From positions 1-40,960 of the forward strand of contig JALOCD010000030.1 of NCBI GenBank assembly GCA_023228025.1: a DNA stretch of 40,960 nt, in the 5' to 3' direction. The first letter of the stretch is position 1. Each line of letters starts with the position of its first letter. The notes under the pieces were generated by a model that saw nothing but the letters and a program-made list of their open reading frames with translations, made no database searches and was not told the origin of the DNA. The position numbers and the translations under genes are program-made. Source of the DNA: Prolixibacteraceae bacterium. GTDB taxonomy: Bacteria > Bacteroidota > Bacteroidia > Bacteroidales > Prolixibacteraceae. Of this stretch, positions 8,549 to 17,094 are shown one piece after another.

Positions 8549-9817
8549 CTAATTCTTTATGCATCCGATAGGCACTACCAAAACACCATCATTACGACGA
8601 TAAGCATATTGACCTCCGGTTATTACCATTAAGAAAGAAACTTGTCCCATTTTATCCTCATCAATTTTTGCTTTTAACGCTAATAAATTTTGAGCAGCTT
8701 CCTCAATCTGCTTATTCCCTAATTTTACTTCTATTGCTGCCCATCGACCATCTCTTAACCGAACAATCAAATCGGATTCTAATCCACTTTTATCTCGGTA
8801 ATGAAACACATCACCATCTATCACTTGCGCATAAACACGAATATCTCTCGTACATAAAGATTCAAACAGGAACCCAAAAGTTTTAAAGTCATTCAACAAA
8901 CCATCTGGATTTGTTCGCAATACTGCTGTAGCAATAGAAGGATCTACAAAATGTCTTTTTGATGAAGTACGAATTGCCGTTTTGGAACGCATTGAAGGTA
9001 ACCAGGCAGGCAAGTCTTCAACCACAAAAATTCTTCGCAAGGCATTTAGGTACGAACTGATTGTCTTATCTGAAATTGAAATGTCTGTTGCCTCTATATC
9101 ATTCTTAATGGTCTGTATGGAGGCCAATGTAGTTACATTTCTTGCCAGGGACCGCAACAATAACCGAACTCTTTCGGGATTTTTTTCCACATCATCAACG
9201 CGTGACACATCATGATTAATCACAGCCTCAACATAATCCTTTGACATGCGTAACGCTGATTTTTCATTTTTCATGACGCTGGCAGGCCATCCACCTCTGC
9301 ATAAAGCAAAAGCTATTTTTTCTATGGACAATTCAGACATAGCCTCAACAGCTTGATTTCCATCAAATAGATCACTTAAAGACACCGTGCCATTCGATTC
9401 ACGCGATTCAAACAGACTCATAGGACGCATCAGTAGACGGGAAAAACGTCCGGTACCTGTATGTGCGGTTACATTATCGGCAGGTACTGCAGAGCCTGTC
9501 AAAATAAACTGACCTGCGTCTCCTCTTTTATCTACTTCAAATCTAACCGCATCCCACAAAATCGGAGCCATTTGCCACTCATCAATTAACCTTGGTGTTT
9601 CACCTTTGAGTAACAATGAAGGCTTTGTATCGGCCATTGCCTGGTAAGATGATGTATTATCCGGATCTTGCATATACAAGATGCTCTTTGCAGCATTAGA
9701 GGCAGTACGTGTTTTTCCACACCATTTGGCTCCCTCAATCAAAACTGCCCCCGAAGATTGTAACGCTATTTGTAATTCCTGATCGCACAAGCGAGATAAA
9801 TAAGACTTTTCACTCAT
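8549..9817 (-). CDS. DUF4143 ATPase (AAA_14 family)
   Basis: A 422-residue ATPase with an N-terminal AAA_14 domain and a C-terminal DUF4143 domain. The P-loop is an unusual GAKWCGKT (residues 29-36), the Walker B-like segment is PRLIDEWQ, and a GQFILTGSAVP sensor-like stretch follows. The C-terminal half carries the nuclease-like SDLIVRL...WAAIEVKLG pattern seen in DUF4143 proteins, which have a degenerate PD-(D/E)xK-like core. The biological role of the family is unsettled; members are frequent in host-associated and anaerobic bacteria and archaea. The gene stands alone at the left edge of the putative island. Four 23-bp iterons lie 56-147 bp upstream and may regulate it. A second, different family member lies at 35110-36276. 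Confidence 0.88.
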   Translation of the reverse strand: MSEKSYLSRLCDQELQIALQSSGAVLIEGAKWCGKTRTASNAAKSILYMQDPDNTSSYQAMADTKPSLLLKGETPRLIDEWQMAPILWDAVRFEVDKRGDAGQFILTGSAVPADNVTAHTGTGRFSRLLMRPMSLFESRESNGTVSLSDLFDGNQAVEAMSELSIEKIAFALCRGGWPASVMKNEKSALRMSKDYVEAVINHDVSRVDDVEKNPERVRLLLRSLARNVTTLASIQTIKNDIEATDISISDKTISSYLNALRRIFVVEDLPAWLPSMRSKTAIRTSSKRHFVDPSIATAVLRTNPDGLLNDFKTFGFLFESLCTRDIRVYAQVIDGDVFHYRDKSGLESDLIVRLRDGRWAAIEVKLGNKQIEEAAQNLLALKAKIDEDKMGQVSFLMVITGGQYAYRRNDGVLVVPIGCIKN

Positions 9818-9872
9818 AATCTATGTGTTACTGATTCTATGCAAATATAGAAGAAGTTTCCGACAATTCAAT

Positions 9873-9964
9873 TTTTACTTCCTGATTTGGCAGCATTTTA
9901 CTTCCTGGTTTGGCGGAATTTTACTTCCGAATTTGGCAACATCCTACTTCCGCATTGGGAAAAC
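9873..9964. repeat. Four 23-bp tandem iterons
   Basis: Four head-to-tail imperfect copies start at 9873, 9896, 9919 and 9942. The consensus is TTTTACTTCCngnTTTGGCa, with the fourth copy most diverged. The period is close to two helical turns. They precede the DUF4143 ATPase start at 9817, so they may be operator iterons. Alternatively they are the multiple internal repeats of a transposon end, because an unrelated truncated gene begins directly to their right. Confidence 0.75.
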
Positions 9965-9994
9965 CTCAATTGAGACTATATCGTTTAGACCTTG

Positions 9995-10231
9995 ATGACC
10001 TCTGCAGTAACCAGAAGCGGTTTGAAGATCTCCAAGGTTTCGACCGGCAATATCGATGGCGTCTTCGAAGCCCAGGACAAACTGTTAAAAGAGCAGGCAG
10101 ATGCCCTGATGGAACCCTTCCAGTTCAGTCAGCCCGACTTTTTCAGCGCCTACAAAAATGCAAGAAGTGTGGTTGATTATGCCGGGAGAGGAAAAGCGGC
10201 GCCGGCAACTCCGGCGGCTAATCCTGTGTAA
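9995..10231 (+). pseudogene. 3' fragment of an unrecognised gene
   Basis: This 78-codon reading frame runs from an ATG at 9995 to TAA, with strongly coding-like composition: an acidic amphipathic stretch (VFEAQDKLLKEQADALM), then FFSAYKNARSVVDYAGRGK and a Pro/Ala tail PATPAANPV. I cannot name the family. It is more GC-rich than its surroundings and is followed by a terminator-like hairpin at 10291-10313. An in-frame TAG stands just upstream and the four iterons abut it. The simplest reading is the 3' end of a gene whose 5' part was removed. A genuine small ORF cannot be excluded. Confidence 0.4.
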
Positions 10232-10287
10232 TAATTTGGTAAAGTTCTTCCACGGCTGCTATTGTTAAGCAGTCTGAAAAAATGCAG

Positions 10288-10319
10288 AAAGCCAATCGAG
10301 GAAATTGATTGGCCTTTGC
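10288..10319 (+). terminator. Terminator-like stem-loop
   Basis: GCCAATC (10291-10297) pairs with GATTGGC (10307-10313) across a 9-nt loop, with weaker flanking AAA/TTT pairing. It lies 60 bp after the stop of the unrecognised gene fragment and fits its original terminator. Confidence 0.5.
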
Positions 10320-10449
10320 TATTTGAAGTCCTAATAATAACTTACATTAGATAAATGTTGGACAATTTTTAATATAGAATTAAATTTTGAAAACGATCAG
10401 TTAATATTTACTTAGATTATCTTATCTCTTGAGTAAATAGTGGGGAGTA

Positions 10450-13400
10450 TTATATTCCCATTTCTTTTAATGCTCTAATTGCGTCTGAAATCTCAAAACT
10501 GTGATCCTTAAATTGGTTTACTTTATCAACGAATTCATTAAAATAGTAACGTATATTTTTTTGCGTTTCATTCTTTGCAAATTGTCCTAACAATTTATTA
10601 ATGTTTGAAATAAGCTGGAATTCATCAATCGATGTTTTTGAAACTAATTCAAAAAGCTTTTCAAATACAGTAGGTATAAAATTCCTAAACCCGGAGCTTC
10701 CAAGATTGAAAGAGATATAGGTCTCTGTAAATCTTATTAGAAAATCAGACAAGAATTGTGGATCTATGGCCTTAATATCAAAGTTTAATATTGTTTCTCT
10801 TAATAAATCACCGTCAGTGTGATAATCTTCCTTGTTAAAGCATTCGATCAATATTCTAAACCCGTCGATTTCTTCTGCTCTAATTAAATATAGGCCAAGC
10901 TTGAAAAGACTAACACCTTCTTTGTTAATAAGGTCTTTTAAGAACTTAACTACATAGTTATTTTTCTTCTGTACCATGAAGTCGATAAAGGTCCAATCAA
11001 AATGGTCATTATCCTTCTGGAAATCAAGCGACTCGAATGCGGGAACTAATGAATCTGAATTGCCCTGATGGGATTGATAAAAATTTAGAATCCGAAGTTT
11101 GGAATATTTGGGAATCTTTTTGTCATTAATGTATTTAGGTAAGTAGGGTAATGCTTCGATCCATTTTTCCTTTTCTGCAACTCTAATATGTTCTTCCAAA
11201 ATAAAATTCACCAATCCACCATCCTGTAAATTCTGCAGAATCTGATTTTTCAAAAGATTGATTGGCAAATGATCTTTTAAATAATCATACAATTTGAGTT
11301 GTTTTGAGATTCCATTATTATTCGTAAGAAATGCGTCAAAACCAATTAATGAGGTCATTTCAATTAGCATGCATTCTTCAAGTTTCAAATCAAGATAAAG
11401 AGCAAACCGAATAAAGTAAATCGATTCAGTTAAATATGAATATTCATTTCCTCCCAATGAAGTTAATGCTCCTTTAATAACAACCTTTTGAATCCCATTA
11501 TTACACCATTCCTCAATCCATTTTAAGTTTTCAATTGGCACTGATCTAAAATTCAAATACTGATAGTGTTCCTGAGTAATCAAATTTTCCCAAAACTCAA
11601 TGTCTGAAAACCGTTGGATTATTTCATTTCTTTCAATATCATCTTCGGAATAACGGCTGATAAATTCTAATCCAACAATTAGCCCAATATTTGTGTTTCT
11701 CTCTTTTCTGGAATGCTGTAATTCAATTACTTCATGCCTAGTAAAATATTCTTTACCAATTACTTCAAGCGCCTCACTAATACATTTTAATGCTGATTTT
11801 TGATCCAATAGAACTTTAAGCCACAACTCATCCTTTGATTTTTTCAATGATTCCCAAACAGGAGTGTCATATTGAAAACGATTACCGGAAACCTCGTTTA
11901 TTTGTCTTTCAAAATAGTCTTTTCCTTCTTGATTCCGTATAATTATTAAGGCAGATAAAAAATTCCACACATATTCATCACTAACTTTCCCATCAGAATA
12001 TTGACTAATTACCCAATCCAAACATTGTTGATCTGCGATTAATGCTGGAGCTATGAAAAGTTCACTTCTGTGCTTCTTTTCTTTCTCTAAATCATTCAAA
12101 AAACAAGACTTGAATGAACTTTCGACTAAACCTGTCTTTTCAAAAAAATCTTTGAAGTGATATCCTAATTCTTCATCATGATATCTGAATGTAGCGTAAA
12201 CTAGCTTGATAATTGCATAATCTATTCTTGAACCATTATAATATGTTTCAATTGCCCGCTCATTTAGAAATTTGTATAAATCATTGAGCCAAATCCTTTG
12301 TCTGCTCTGATTGCTATCAGGCACTTCTAATAGAATTAATTTCGTTAACTCTTCATGGGACAACAGTTTTATAACCCCCAACAAGGCATATTCTGAACCC
12401 AATACTCGCTGTTCTTGAAATGCATCAATGAACTTATGAACAAGTTCTGCCTTTATATCTGCATAATTTGCATCTGCTAAATAATGACATAGAGCCCCTA
12501 AAGGTGCATCATTAATGAATAAATTTGGATTGTCAAGTAATTCATCCCTTGTTTGGAAATCAAATATTTTCCATTTGGAGAAAGATTCTATAATAATCCG
12601 ACTAATGCCATATTTGTGTATGTTTTCTCTTTTAAGGAGTTCGAAGTATAACTGTTTAATCTCATTTATGAACTTATCAGGTTGCTTCAAAGGTGCAAGG
12701 ATAGAAATTGTATTCGAAATTACTTCAGTTGTTGAATTATAAGGCCTAATTTCATCAAGCAAGAATGTGACTAATTCCCCGTTTGTTTCCAGTTCCCCAA
12801 AATTGAAAAGATCGTTCTCCGAATACACATTTCTCCAAATGATTGACTCTTCTTTTTTATGACGATCAATGATTTTCACAAATATTTCATTTCTTATTGA
12901 TCGATCAACTTTATGCGGTTCAACTTTTACTAGTGAATCAATGTCATTTCTAATGAAGTATTTGATCAATTCACTATCCCCTCTTACTAGATTTACAAGA
13001 AATGAAAAAGTATTTAACCATTTGGGTTTAAGTTTGCCATTATTAAGCAAAATTATTTTTTTAATGACGGACCAATCATGTTCCGAAAGTTTTCGGGCAG
13101 CTAAAAATTCTTGAAAATTATTGTGTTCAAAAAACCACTCCTCTCCATCTCGATTAAAAAACAGTCTTTTAATAGTCTCTTTTGTTTTATCCTCTCTAAT
13201 GACACTATGAAAATCCTTATTCGAGATTTTATAGGTTCCAGCAAATTGCATGGTGAGTGCAAGAGTCTTCAAGCCTTCTTCAAGTTCGTACTCGTTTATA
13301 TTAGCTCCAACAATTTTATCTTTGCCCTTTTCAAACTGTATCCTTTGGTCAAACAATTTTTGAAAAAAGTCAATCTTATTCTTAGGAATTAGTTGTGATG

Positions 13401-14610
13401 AATTGAATATCTCAATAGCATTAGACAAATAAAATGGATTTTTAAATACATCAAAAAAATTGTTTTGTATAATTTCAGTCCTAAAAAAATCGGGATTATT
13501 ACATTCATTTTGGATGAATTCATGAATGTCGCTTTCTGATATTTCTTGAAGGTAACAGGTACAGAATTGGTCTTTTTCTTTCTGTAAATTATCTGTATTT
13601 ACAATTTCAAAAGGATTAAAATTAGTTCGACAGGAGACAAGAATTTTAAAATCTGGATAATCACAGGCAAAGTTTTTGATGTCATTTGCTACTTCTCGCA
13701 TTTTGTTACTGTCAACTTCGTCAAATCCATCCAAAAGATAGAAGGATGAAAAACCAGAAGGAACATTCCGCCAGTTTTTACAACGGGCATCGAGCAATAA
13801 TTTAAATGAAGTCGAATAATTGATAAGTCGAACTTTAAAACAAAAATTATTCGGATTTTTACTAATTGTATCCGCAATAAAGTTTAATTCTGTCGTTTTC
13901 CCCAATCCACCAACCCCTAAGAGTGTCAACCTATTTTCTTTCCCCAGAGTCTCTGATAAGTGTAAAGTTTCCCCTTGATTATTAGTAATAGTCCTTTTTA
14001 TGTAGGCGTATTTAGGCTTAAATTGAAAATCTTCTTTTTTGGGGCGATGTGGAATTTTATATAAAATATTCTTAATCTTTTCTAAATTACTATTGCCTAA
14101 ATCACTGAATATAACATCATATAGGTTTGACAAATCAAGTAAGTTCTGTCGACAGAATAATGAATCTGGTATTTGAAATGTTTGTCCATTAACTGGCAAT
14201 TCTTTGCGAATTCTTATTTTTTCATTCGAATTAAGTCCTGAAGCGATAATGTTAAAAAGCTGATCGAAATCTTTATCCATTCCTCTGGATAAAAACGATG
14301 TTAGCGTGTCTTTTATCTTATCATTAATACCTTTAGCTGAGTTGGTGACAGTGACTTGAAAGCAGACCCTATGTTCCATATCGGCGAGGTCAATTGCCGG
14401 ATAATTTGATTGTTCAAAATTCAAGTTTCTGAAATGCCATCCTTTATTTAAATATACGACATTCAGTAGTTCCTCTAAAAATAACTCTGAAAGAAATGCG
14501 ATACTAGAATGATTAATGGATTTAAGATCATTGATTACTTGCTGATTTTGAATTAACCCAAGTCTTATTTCATGTTCTAAGCTGGTTAAGTTTTCTATAC
14601 CTGTTTCCAT
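10450..14610 (-). CDS. SMEK-domain NACHT NTPase, probable anti-phage STAND protein
   Basis: A 1386-residue protein. The ATG at 14610 is preferred over a TTG nine codons upstream. Residues about 15-155 match the SMEK domain: INHSSIAFLSELFLEELLNV, then GWHFRNLNFEQSNYPAIDLA and CFQVTVTNSAKGI. The Asp of AIDLAD (about residue 74) and the Gln of CFQVT (about 85) are spaced like D...(E/Q)x(K/T) of PD-(D/E)xK nuclease folds. A NACHT NTPase follows: Walker A GVGGLGKTT (about 232-240), Walker B YLLDGFDEVD (about 291-300) and ILVSCRTNF (about 323-331). The remaining about 900 residues are predicted helical, without motifs I recognise, and would be the sensor. STAND/NACHT proteins in bacteria oligomerise on phage ligands and trigger an effector domain; assigning defence here is inference from architecture. 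The gene is monocistronic, AT-rich and inside the putative island. Confidence 0.85.
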   Translation of the reverse strand: METGIENLTSLEHEIRLGLIQNQQVINDLKSINHSSIAFLSELFLEELLNVVYLNKGWHFRNLNFEQSNYPAIDLADMEHRVCFQVTVTNSAKGINDKIKDTLTSFLSRGMDKDFDQLFNIIASGLNSNEKIRIRKELPVNGQTFQIPDSLFCRQNLLDLSNLYDVIFSDLGNSNLEKIKNILYKIPHRPKKEDFQFKPKYAYIKRTITNNQGETLHLSETLGKENRLTLLGVGGLGKTTELNFIADTISKNPNNFCFKVRLINYSTSFKLLLDARCKNWRNVPSGFSSFYLLDGFDEVDSNKMREVANDIKNFACDYPDFKILVSCRTNFNPFEIVNTDNLQKEKDQFCTCYLQEISESDIHEFIQNECNNPDFFRTEIIQNNFFDVFKNPFYLSNAIEIFNSSQLIPKNKIDFFQKLFDQRIQFEKGKDKIVGANINEYELEEGLKTLALTMQFAGTYKISNKDFHSVIREDKTKETIKRLFFNRDGEEWFFEHNNFQEFLAARKLSEHDWSVIKKIILLNNGKLKPKWLNTFSFLVNLVRGDSELIKYFIRNDIDSLVKVEPHKVDRSIRNEIFVKIIDRHKKEESIIWRNVYSENDLFNFGELETNGELVTFLLDEIRPYNSTTEVISNTISILAPLKQPDKFINEIKQLYFELLKRENIHKYGISRIIIESFSKWKIFDFQTRDELLDNPNLFINDAPLGALCHYLADANYADIKAELVHKFIDAFQEQRVLGSEYALLGVIKLLSHEELTKLILLEVPDSNQSRQRIWLNDLYKFLNERAIETYYNGSRIDYAIIKLVYATFRYHDEELGYHFKDFFEKTGLVESSFKSCFLNDLEKEKKHRSELFIAPALIADQQCLDWVISQYSDGKVSDEYVWNFLSALIIIRNQEGKDYFERQINEVSGNRFQYDTPVWESLKKSKDELWLKVLLDQKSALKCISEALEVIGKEYFTRHEVIELQHSRKERNTNIGLIVGLEFISRYSEDDIERNEIIQRFSDIEFWENLITQEHYQYLNFRSVPIENLKWIEEWCNNGIQKVVIKGALTSLGGNEYSYLTESIYFIRFALYLDLKLEECMLIEMTSLIGFDAFLTNNNGISKQLKLYDYLKDHLPINLLKNQILQNLQDGGLVNFILEEHIRVAEKEKWIEALPYLPKYINDKKIPKYSKLRILNFYQSHQGNSDSLVPAFESLDFQKDNDHFDWTFIDFMVQKKNNYVVKFLKDLINKEGVSLFKLGLYLIRAEEIDGFRILIECFNKEDYHTDGDLLRETILNFDIKAIDPQFLSDFLIRFTETYISFNLGSSGFRNFIPTVFEKLFELVSKTSIDEFQLISNINKLLGQFAKNETQKNIRYYFNEFVDKVNQFKDHSFEISDAIRALKEMGI

Positions 14611-14889
14611 AAAACTAAGTTGGTGAATATTTTGCAATCAGATTAAATCTTCTTGGGTGATCTAATGTTTTATTACTGTCAATTTACACATTGTGTATGA
14701 ACAAAAAAAGAGTTTGGGAAATAATGCAAAGAATCCATTTCCCTTAATGTCGATTTCCCAGAATTTTGACAATTTAAAAATTGAAATTGGAAATTGATTA
14801 GCTCCTTTCGTTGATGAAAGTTGGAAGGTTAAACCTGTAAATTAAGATTATCAATTTGTTTAAATTTAATTTACGTACCTCCTTCCCGG
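14611..14889. other. AT-rich leader of the SMEK-NACHT gene
   Basis: No coding sequence is seen. The stretch contains short self-complementary A/T runs such as CAATTTAAAAATTG and presumably the promoter of the SMEK-NACHT gene. I could not identify defined promoter boxes with confidence. Confidence 0.5.
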
Positions 14890-15056
14890 CTCCCGCGCGA
14901 TTGCATCGCGTGGTTGAATGAAAATTAATTCATATTTGTATCAATCAACTGTTTTTTCATAGCTACTCTGCCGATTATGTCGAGGGGTAAGGTATATTAG
15001 ACGATGTCATCGTAATTTGAAAAGGCTGAATGCCACGCGATGCAATCGCGCGGGAG
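14890..15056. mobile_element. MITE/BIME-like inverted-repeat element, copy 1
   Basis: A 167-bp element bounded by perfect 24-bp inverted repeats (14890-14913 and 15033-15056). Each arm itself folds as a hairpin, CGCGAT-TGC-ATCGCG. The interior is the most diverged of the three copies (for example a TAA instead of CAA in the residual minus-strand frame and GGGGTAAGG for GGAGAAAGG). There is no transposase inside. The orientation is the same as in the other copies. Ends of this type resemble REP sequences mobilised in trans by Y1/RAYT transposases, which is inference. Confidence 0.85.
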
Positions 15057-15198
15057 CAGGGGGTATTCCTTGCCTGAAACAAATAATACCTACAAGCCAA
15101 CCTTTTATGTGCTTTATTTTGAGGCTGATAATAGCAAGGCATGATCCAAAGAATCACGTCTTTTTACCATAGGATGTAAAGGTTTAACATTCGTTACT

Positions 15199-16368
15199 TT
15201 ACAATTTTCGAAGTGTTCCCACATTATCCTGAATGATTACGCTTTCACCATGTTGTCCCAGATCCACCACCAACTGTTTCAATGCTCCCAAATGCTGGAC
15301 ATTATCTTTTACAATCGAACTCTCCAGATTTTTAACAACAATTCCGTAATCCGGCGAATAGAGCCCTGCCCCATCGTCTCTCCCTGAATTCAGGGCATTT
15401 CCTGTAAAAACAATACCCTGGGCATCCTCAATTCTCACATGGGCGCTGTCGTATTCGTCTTTTCGCCCCCATTCGGGTTTGCCGCTCCTGAAGATCACAT
15501 TTCCGGTAACTGCCATCGTATGGCAACCCCTCTGTGTACCTTTCAGGAGTTGGAGCCCGCAATGGCCAGATCTGTCGATGTAATTTCCAGTAATATTGTA
15601 TTGAGCTCCACCATGGATAATAATTCCACCTTCCTTGTTCCACTCAATCCGGTTACCGGTTATAGTATTCGATGCATTTTCGTCGTAGGCAGCAATACCG
15701 GCCTTCCCATTTCCCGAAAACCAGTTGTCGAGAATAAATCCGTCCCAGCCACGAATCCGCAGCCCACATCCCTGGTTGCAAAAACAATGACTATGGCGGA
15801 TCACAAAGCACCAGATCCGTTCAAGGCGAACACCGTCGCCACTGAAATACTCAACACGGCAGGTATCGATCCTTGACGTATCTTCCTGTTTGCCATAGTC
15901 CAGGGGTTTATCAACCATAATGCCATGTATTTCCTTCCCCAGATTGTTCCCTTTCAGGCAAAGCCCAAACAAATAGGCCCCGTACGCTCCGGTAATATTG
16001 ATCAGGCACCTGGAATTCGCATCTTTCAGTATTAAAACGGTACCGGTTCCATCCCGGTAACTCCACGATGGAAGGCCGTGAATCCCGACTCCTGCTGGAA
16101 CCCTGAGCTCCGAGCATAGATAATTTCCTTCAGGTATGAAAATCGATCCATGCGTTTTAGCCGCTACATCAAGCGCTTTCTGAATCATTAAAGTATCATC
16201 TGATGTTCCATCACCTTTTGCACCAAAGTCTTTTACATTCAGCATACCTGAATATTGACTTTCGCTCTGAGATTGTTGAGTGGCAGCAAATGCGGGAACT
16301 ACTGACGCTGCCGTCAGAATGGAACCAACTGTTATAAAATTGCGTCGGGAAAATGTGTTCTGATCCAT
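15199..16368 (-). CDS. Tat-exported right-handed beta-helix (pectate-lyase-like) protein
   Basis: A 389-residue exported protein. The N-terminus MDQNTFSRRNFITVGSILTA carries a twin-arginine motif (SRRNF) followed by a hydrophobic stretch and an AFA cleavage region. The mature part begins with the Pectate_lyase_3 signature VKDFGAKGDGTSDDTLMIQK (about residues 46-65) and SIFIPEGNYLCSELRVP. It then shows repeating beta-helix coils rich in N-x-I-x-G-N (NTITGNRIEWNKEGGIIIHG, YNITGNYIDRSGHCGLQL, GNVIFRSG). Relatives are polysaccharide lyases, hydrolases or epimerases acting on acidic glycans outside the cytoplasm. No catalytic set can be assigned from the sequence, so enzymatic activity is uncertain. 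The gene lies between element copies 1 and 2. A lipoprotein signal stub upstream (16454-16528) may be what is left of a partner. Confidence 0.82.
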   Translation of the reverse strand: MDQNTFSRRNFITVGSILTAASVVPAFAATQQSQSESQYSGMLNVKDFGAKGDGTSDDTLMIQKALDVAAKTHGSIFIPEGNYLCSELRVPAGVGIHGLPSWSYRDGTGTVLILKDANSRCLINITGAYGAYLFGLCLKGNNLGKEIHGIMVDKPLDYGKQEDTSRIDTCRVEYFSGDGVRLERIWCFVIRHSHCFCNQGCGLRIRGWDGFILDNWFSGNGKAGIAAYDENASNTITGNRIEWNKEGGIIIHGGAQYNITGNYIDRSGHCGLQLLKGTQRGCHTMAVTGNVIFRSGKPEWGRKDEYDSAHVRIEDAQGIVFTGNALNSGRDDGAGLYSPDYGIVVKNLESSIVKDNVQHLGALKQLVVDLGQHGESVIIQDNVGTLRKL

Positions 16369-16453
16369 AATTTTGTTAGTTACTTTGAGGATTGCTATCT
16401 GTTCTGAAATTCGATGTTGTAGTCGCTTTGTTAATCACCAAAGATCACGTTTC

Positions 16454-16528
16454 CTACCTGTTCGGTGTCGGAAAGGAACAACCAAGGAACAAGATTAAAG
16501 TAAATGCTATTAATGTTGTTTCTCTCAT
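16454..16528 (-). pseudogene. Signal-peptide stub of a lost lipoprotein
   Basis: A 24-codon frame begins MRETTLIAFTLILFLGCSFP, a textbook lipoprotein signal with lipobox LGC, and stops at TAG immediately after PTPNR. In the shifted frame, coding-like residues TEQVGNVIFGD run to TAA some 30 bases further. The gene therefore appears collapsed by a large internal deletion plus a frameshift, leaving only its ends. It lies 85 bp upstream of the beta-helix gene on the same strand. The function of the ancestor is unknown. Confidence 0.5.
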
Positions 16529-16577
16529 GATCGATTTAGCAATTTAAAAATAGTAAATAATCGGATTGACGCCCCAG

Positions 16578-16743
16578 CTCCCGCGCGATTGCATCGCGTG
16601 GATGAATGAAGACTAATCCATATTTTTATCAATCAACTGTTTTTTCATAGCTACGCTGCCGATTATGTCGAGGAGAAAGGTATATGGACAATGTCATCGT
16701 AATTTGGCAAGGCTGAATGCCACGCGATGCAATCGCGCGGGAG
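16578..16743. mobile_element. MITE/BIME-like inverted-repeat element, copy 2
   Basis: A 166-bp copy of the element at 14890-15056, with identical 24-bp terminal arms (16578-16601 and 16720-16743). It differs from copy 3 at about seven positions by my count, one of them a 1-nt indel in TATATGG and another in AAGGCTGAATGCC. The outer flanks on both sides of copies 2 and 3 share CCCCAG/CAGG, so the element may extend a few bases beyond the perfect arms. It ends just beyond the hepT stop codon. Confidence 0.9.
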
Positions 16744-16749
16744 CAGGGG

Positions 16750-17094
16750 TCAATAACCAGTAAGCAAGGAAATAATTTTCTCTTTCAATGGTTGAAGTTC
16801 TGTTTCAATGGTCGCCCATATTATCTCATCTTTGATTTGATAATAGCCGTGGACAAGTATATGACGCATCCCTATCATATCTTCCCATTCAATTGATGGA
16901 TGATTAATCTTAAATTCCTTGGTTAATAAATAAGCTGCCTCTCCAACAATCTCAATATTTTTTATAACGGCAAAGCGAAGCATTTTATCGCTTCTATAAA
17001 CATCAAACGATTTTCCATTCGTAAATTCGAAAATATTGTCAATGGCCTCAATCATATGATTAAGCCTTTCTTTATCCCTGGGCTTTTCTCTCAT
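16750..17094 (-). CDS. hepT: HepT-like toxin of a type VII toxin-antitoxin pair
   Basis: A 114-residue all-helical DUF86/HepT protein. The diagnostic R-x4-H-x-Y motif is intact in MRHILVHGYY (Arg77, His82, Tyr84). In characterised pairs the partner MntA adds AMP to the tyrosine and so neutralises a HEPN RNase. Supporting features are a charged start RDKERLNHMIEAIDNI and VGEAAYLLTKEF, typical of the family. The start codon lies inside the 3' end of the preceding mntA-like gene (23-nt overlap), so the two are translationally coupled with the antitoxin first. The pair lies exactly between element copies 2 and 3, six bp from copy 2. The assignment to the HepT family is firm; toxicity is inferred. 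Confidence 0.88.
   Translation of the reverse strand: MREKPRDKERLNHMIEAIDNIFEFTNGKSFDVYRSDKMLRFAVIKNIEIVGEAAYLLTKEFKINHPSIEWEDMIGMRHILVHGYYQIKDEIIWATIETELQPLKEKIISLLTGY

Noticed and set aside
9873..9964. CRISPR array
   Set aside because: The 23-bp units are directly contiguous without spacers and no cas genes are present.
9910..10176. 88-residue plus-strand ORF over the iterons
   Set aside because: It begins within the 23-bp repeats and is out of frame with the more coding-like 9995-10231 segment.
14975..15157. Small ORF through element copy 1
   Set aside because: It is not preserved in the other two copies and crosses the inverted-repeat arm; no coding evidence.
15439..15876. Plus-strand ORF of 145 residues opposite the beta-helix gene
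   Set aside because: It is antisense to a complete Tat-signal beta-helix protein and has no recognisable domain.
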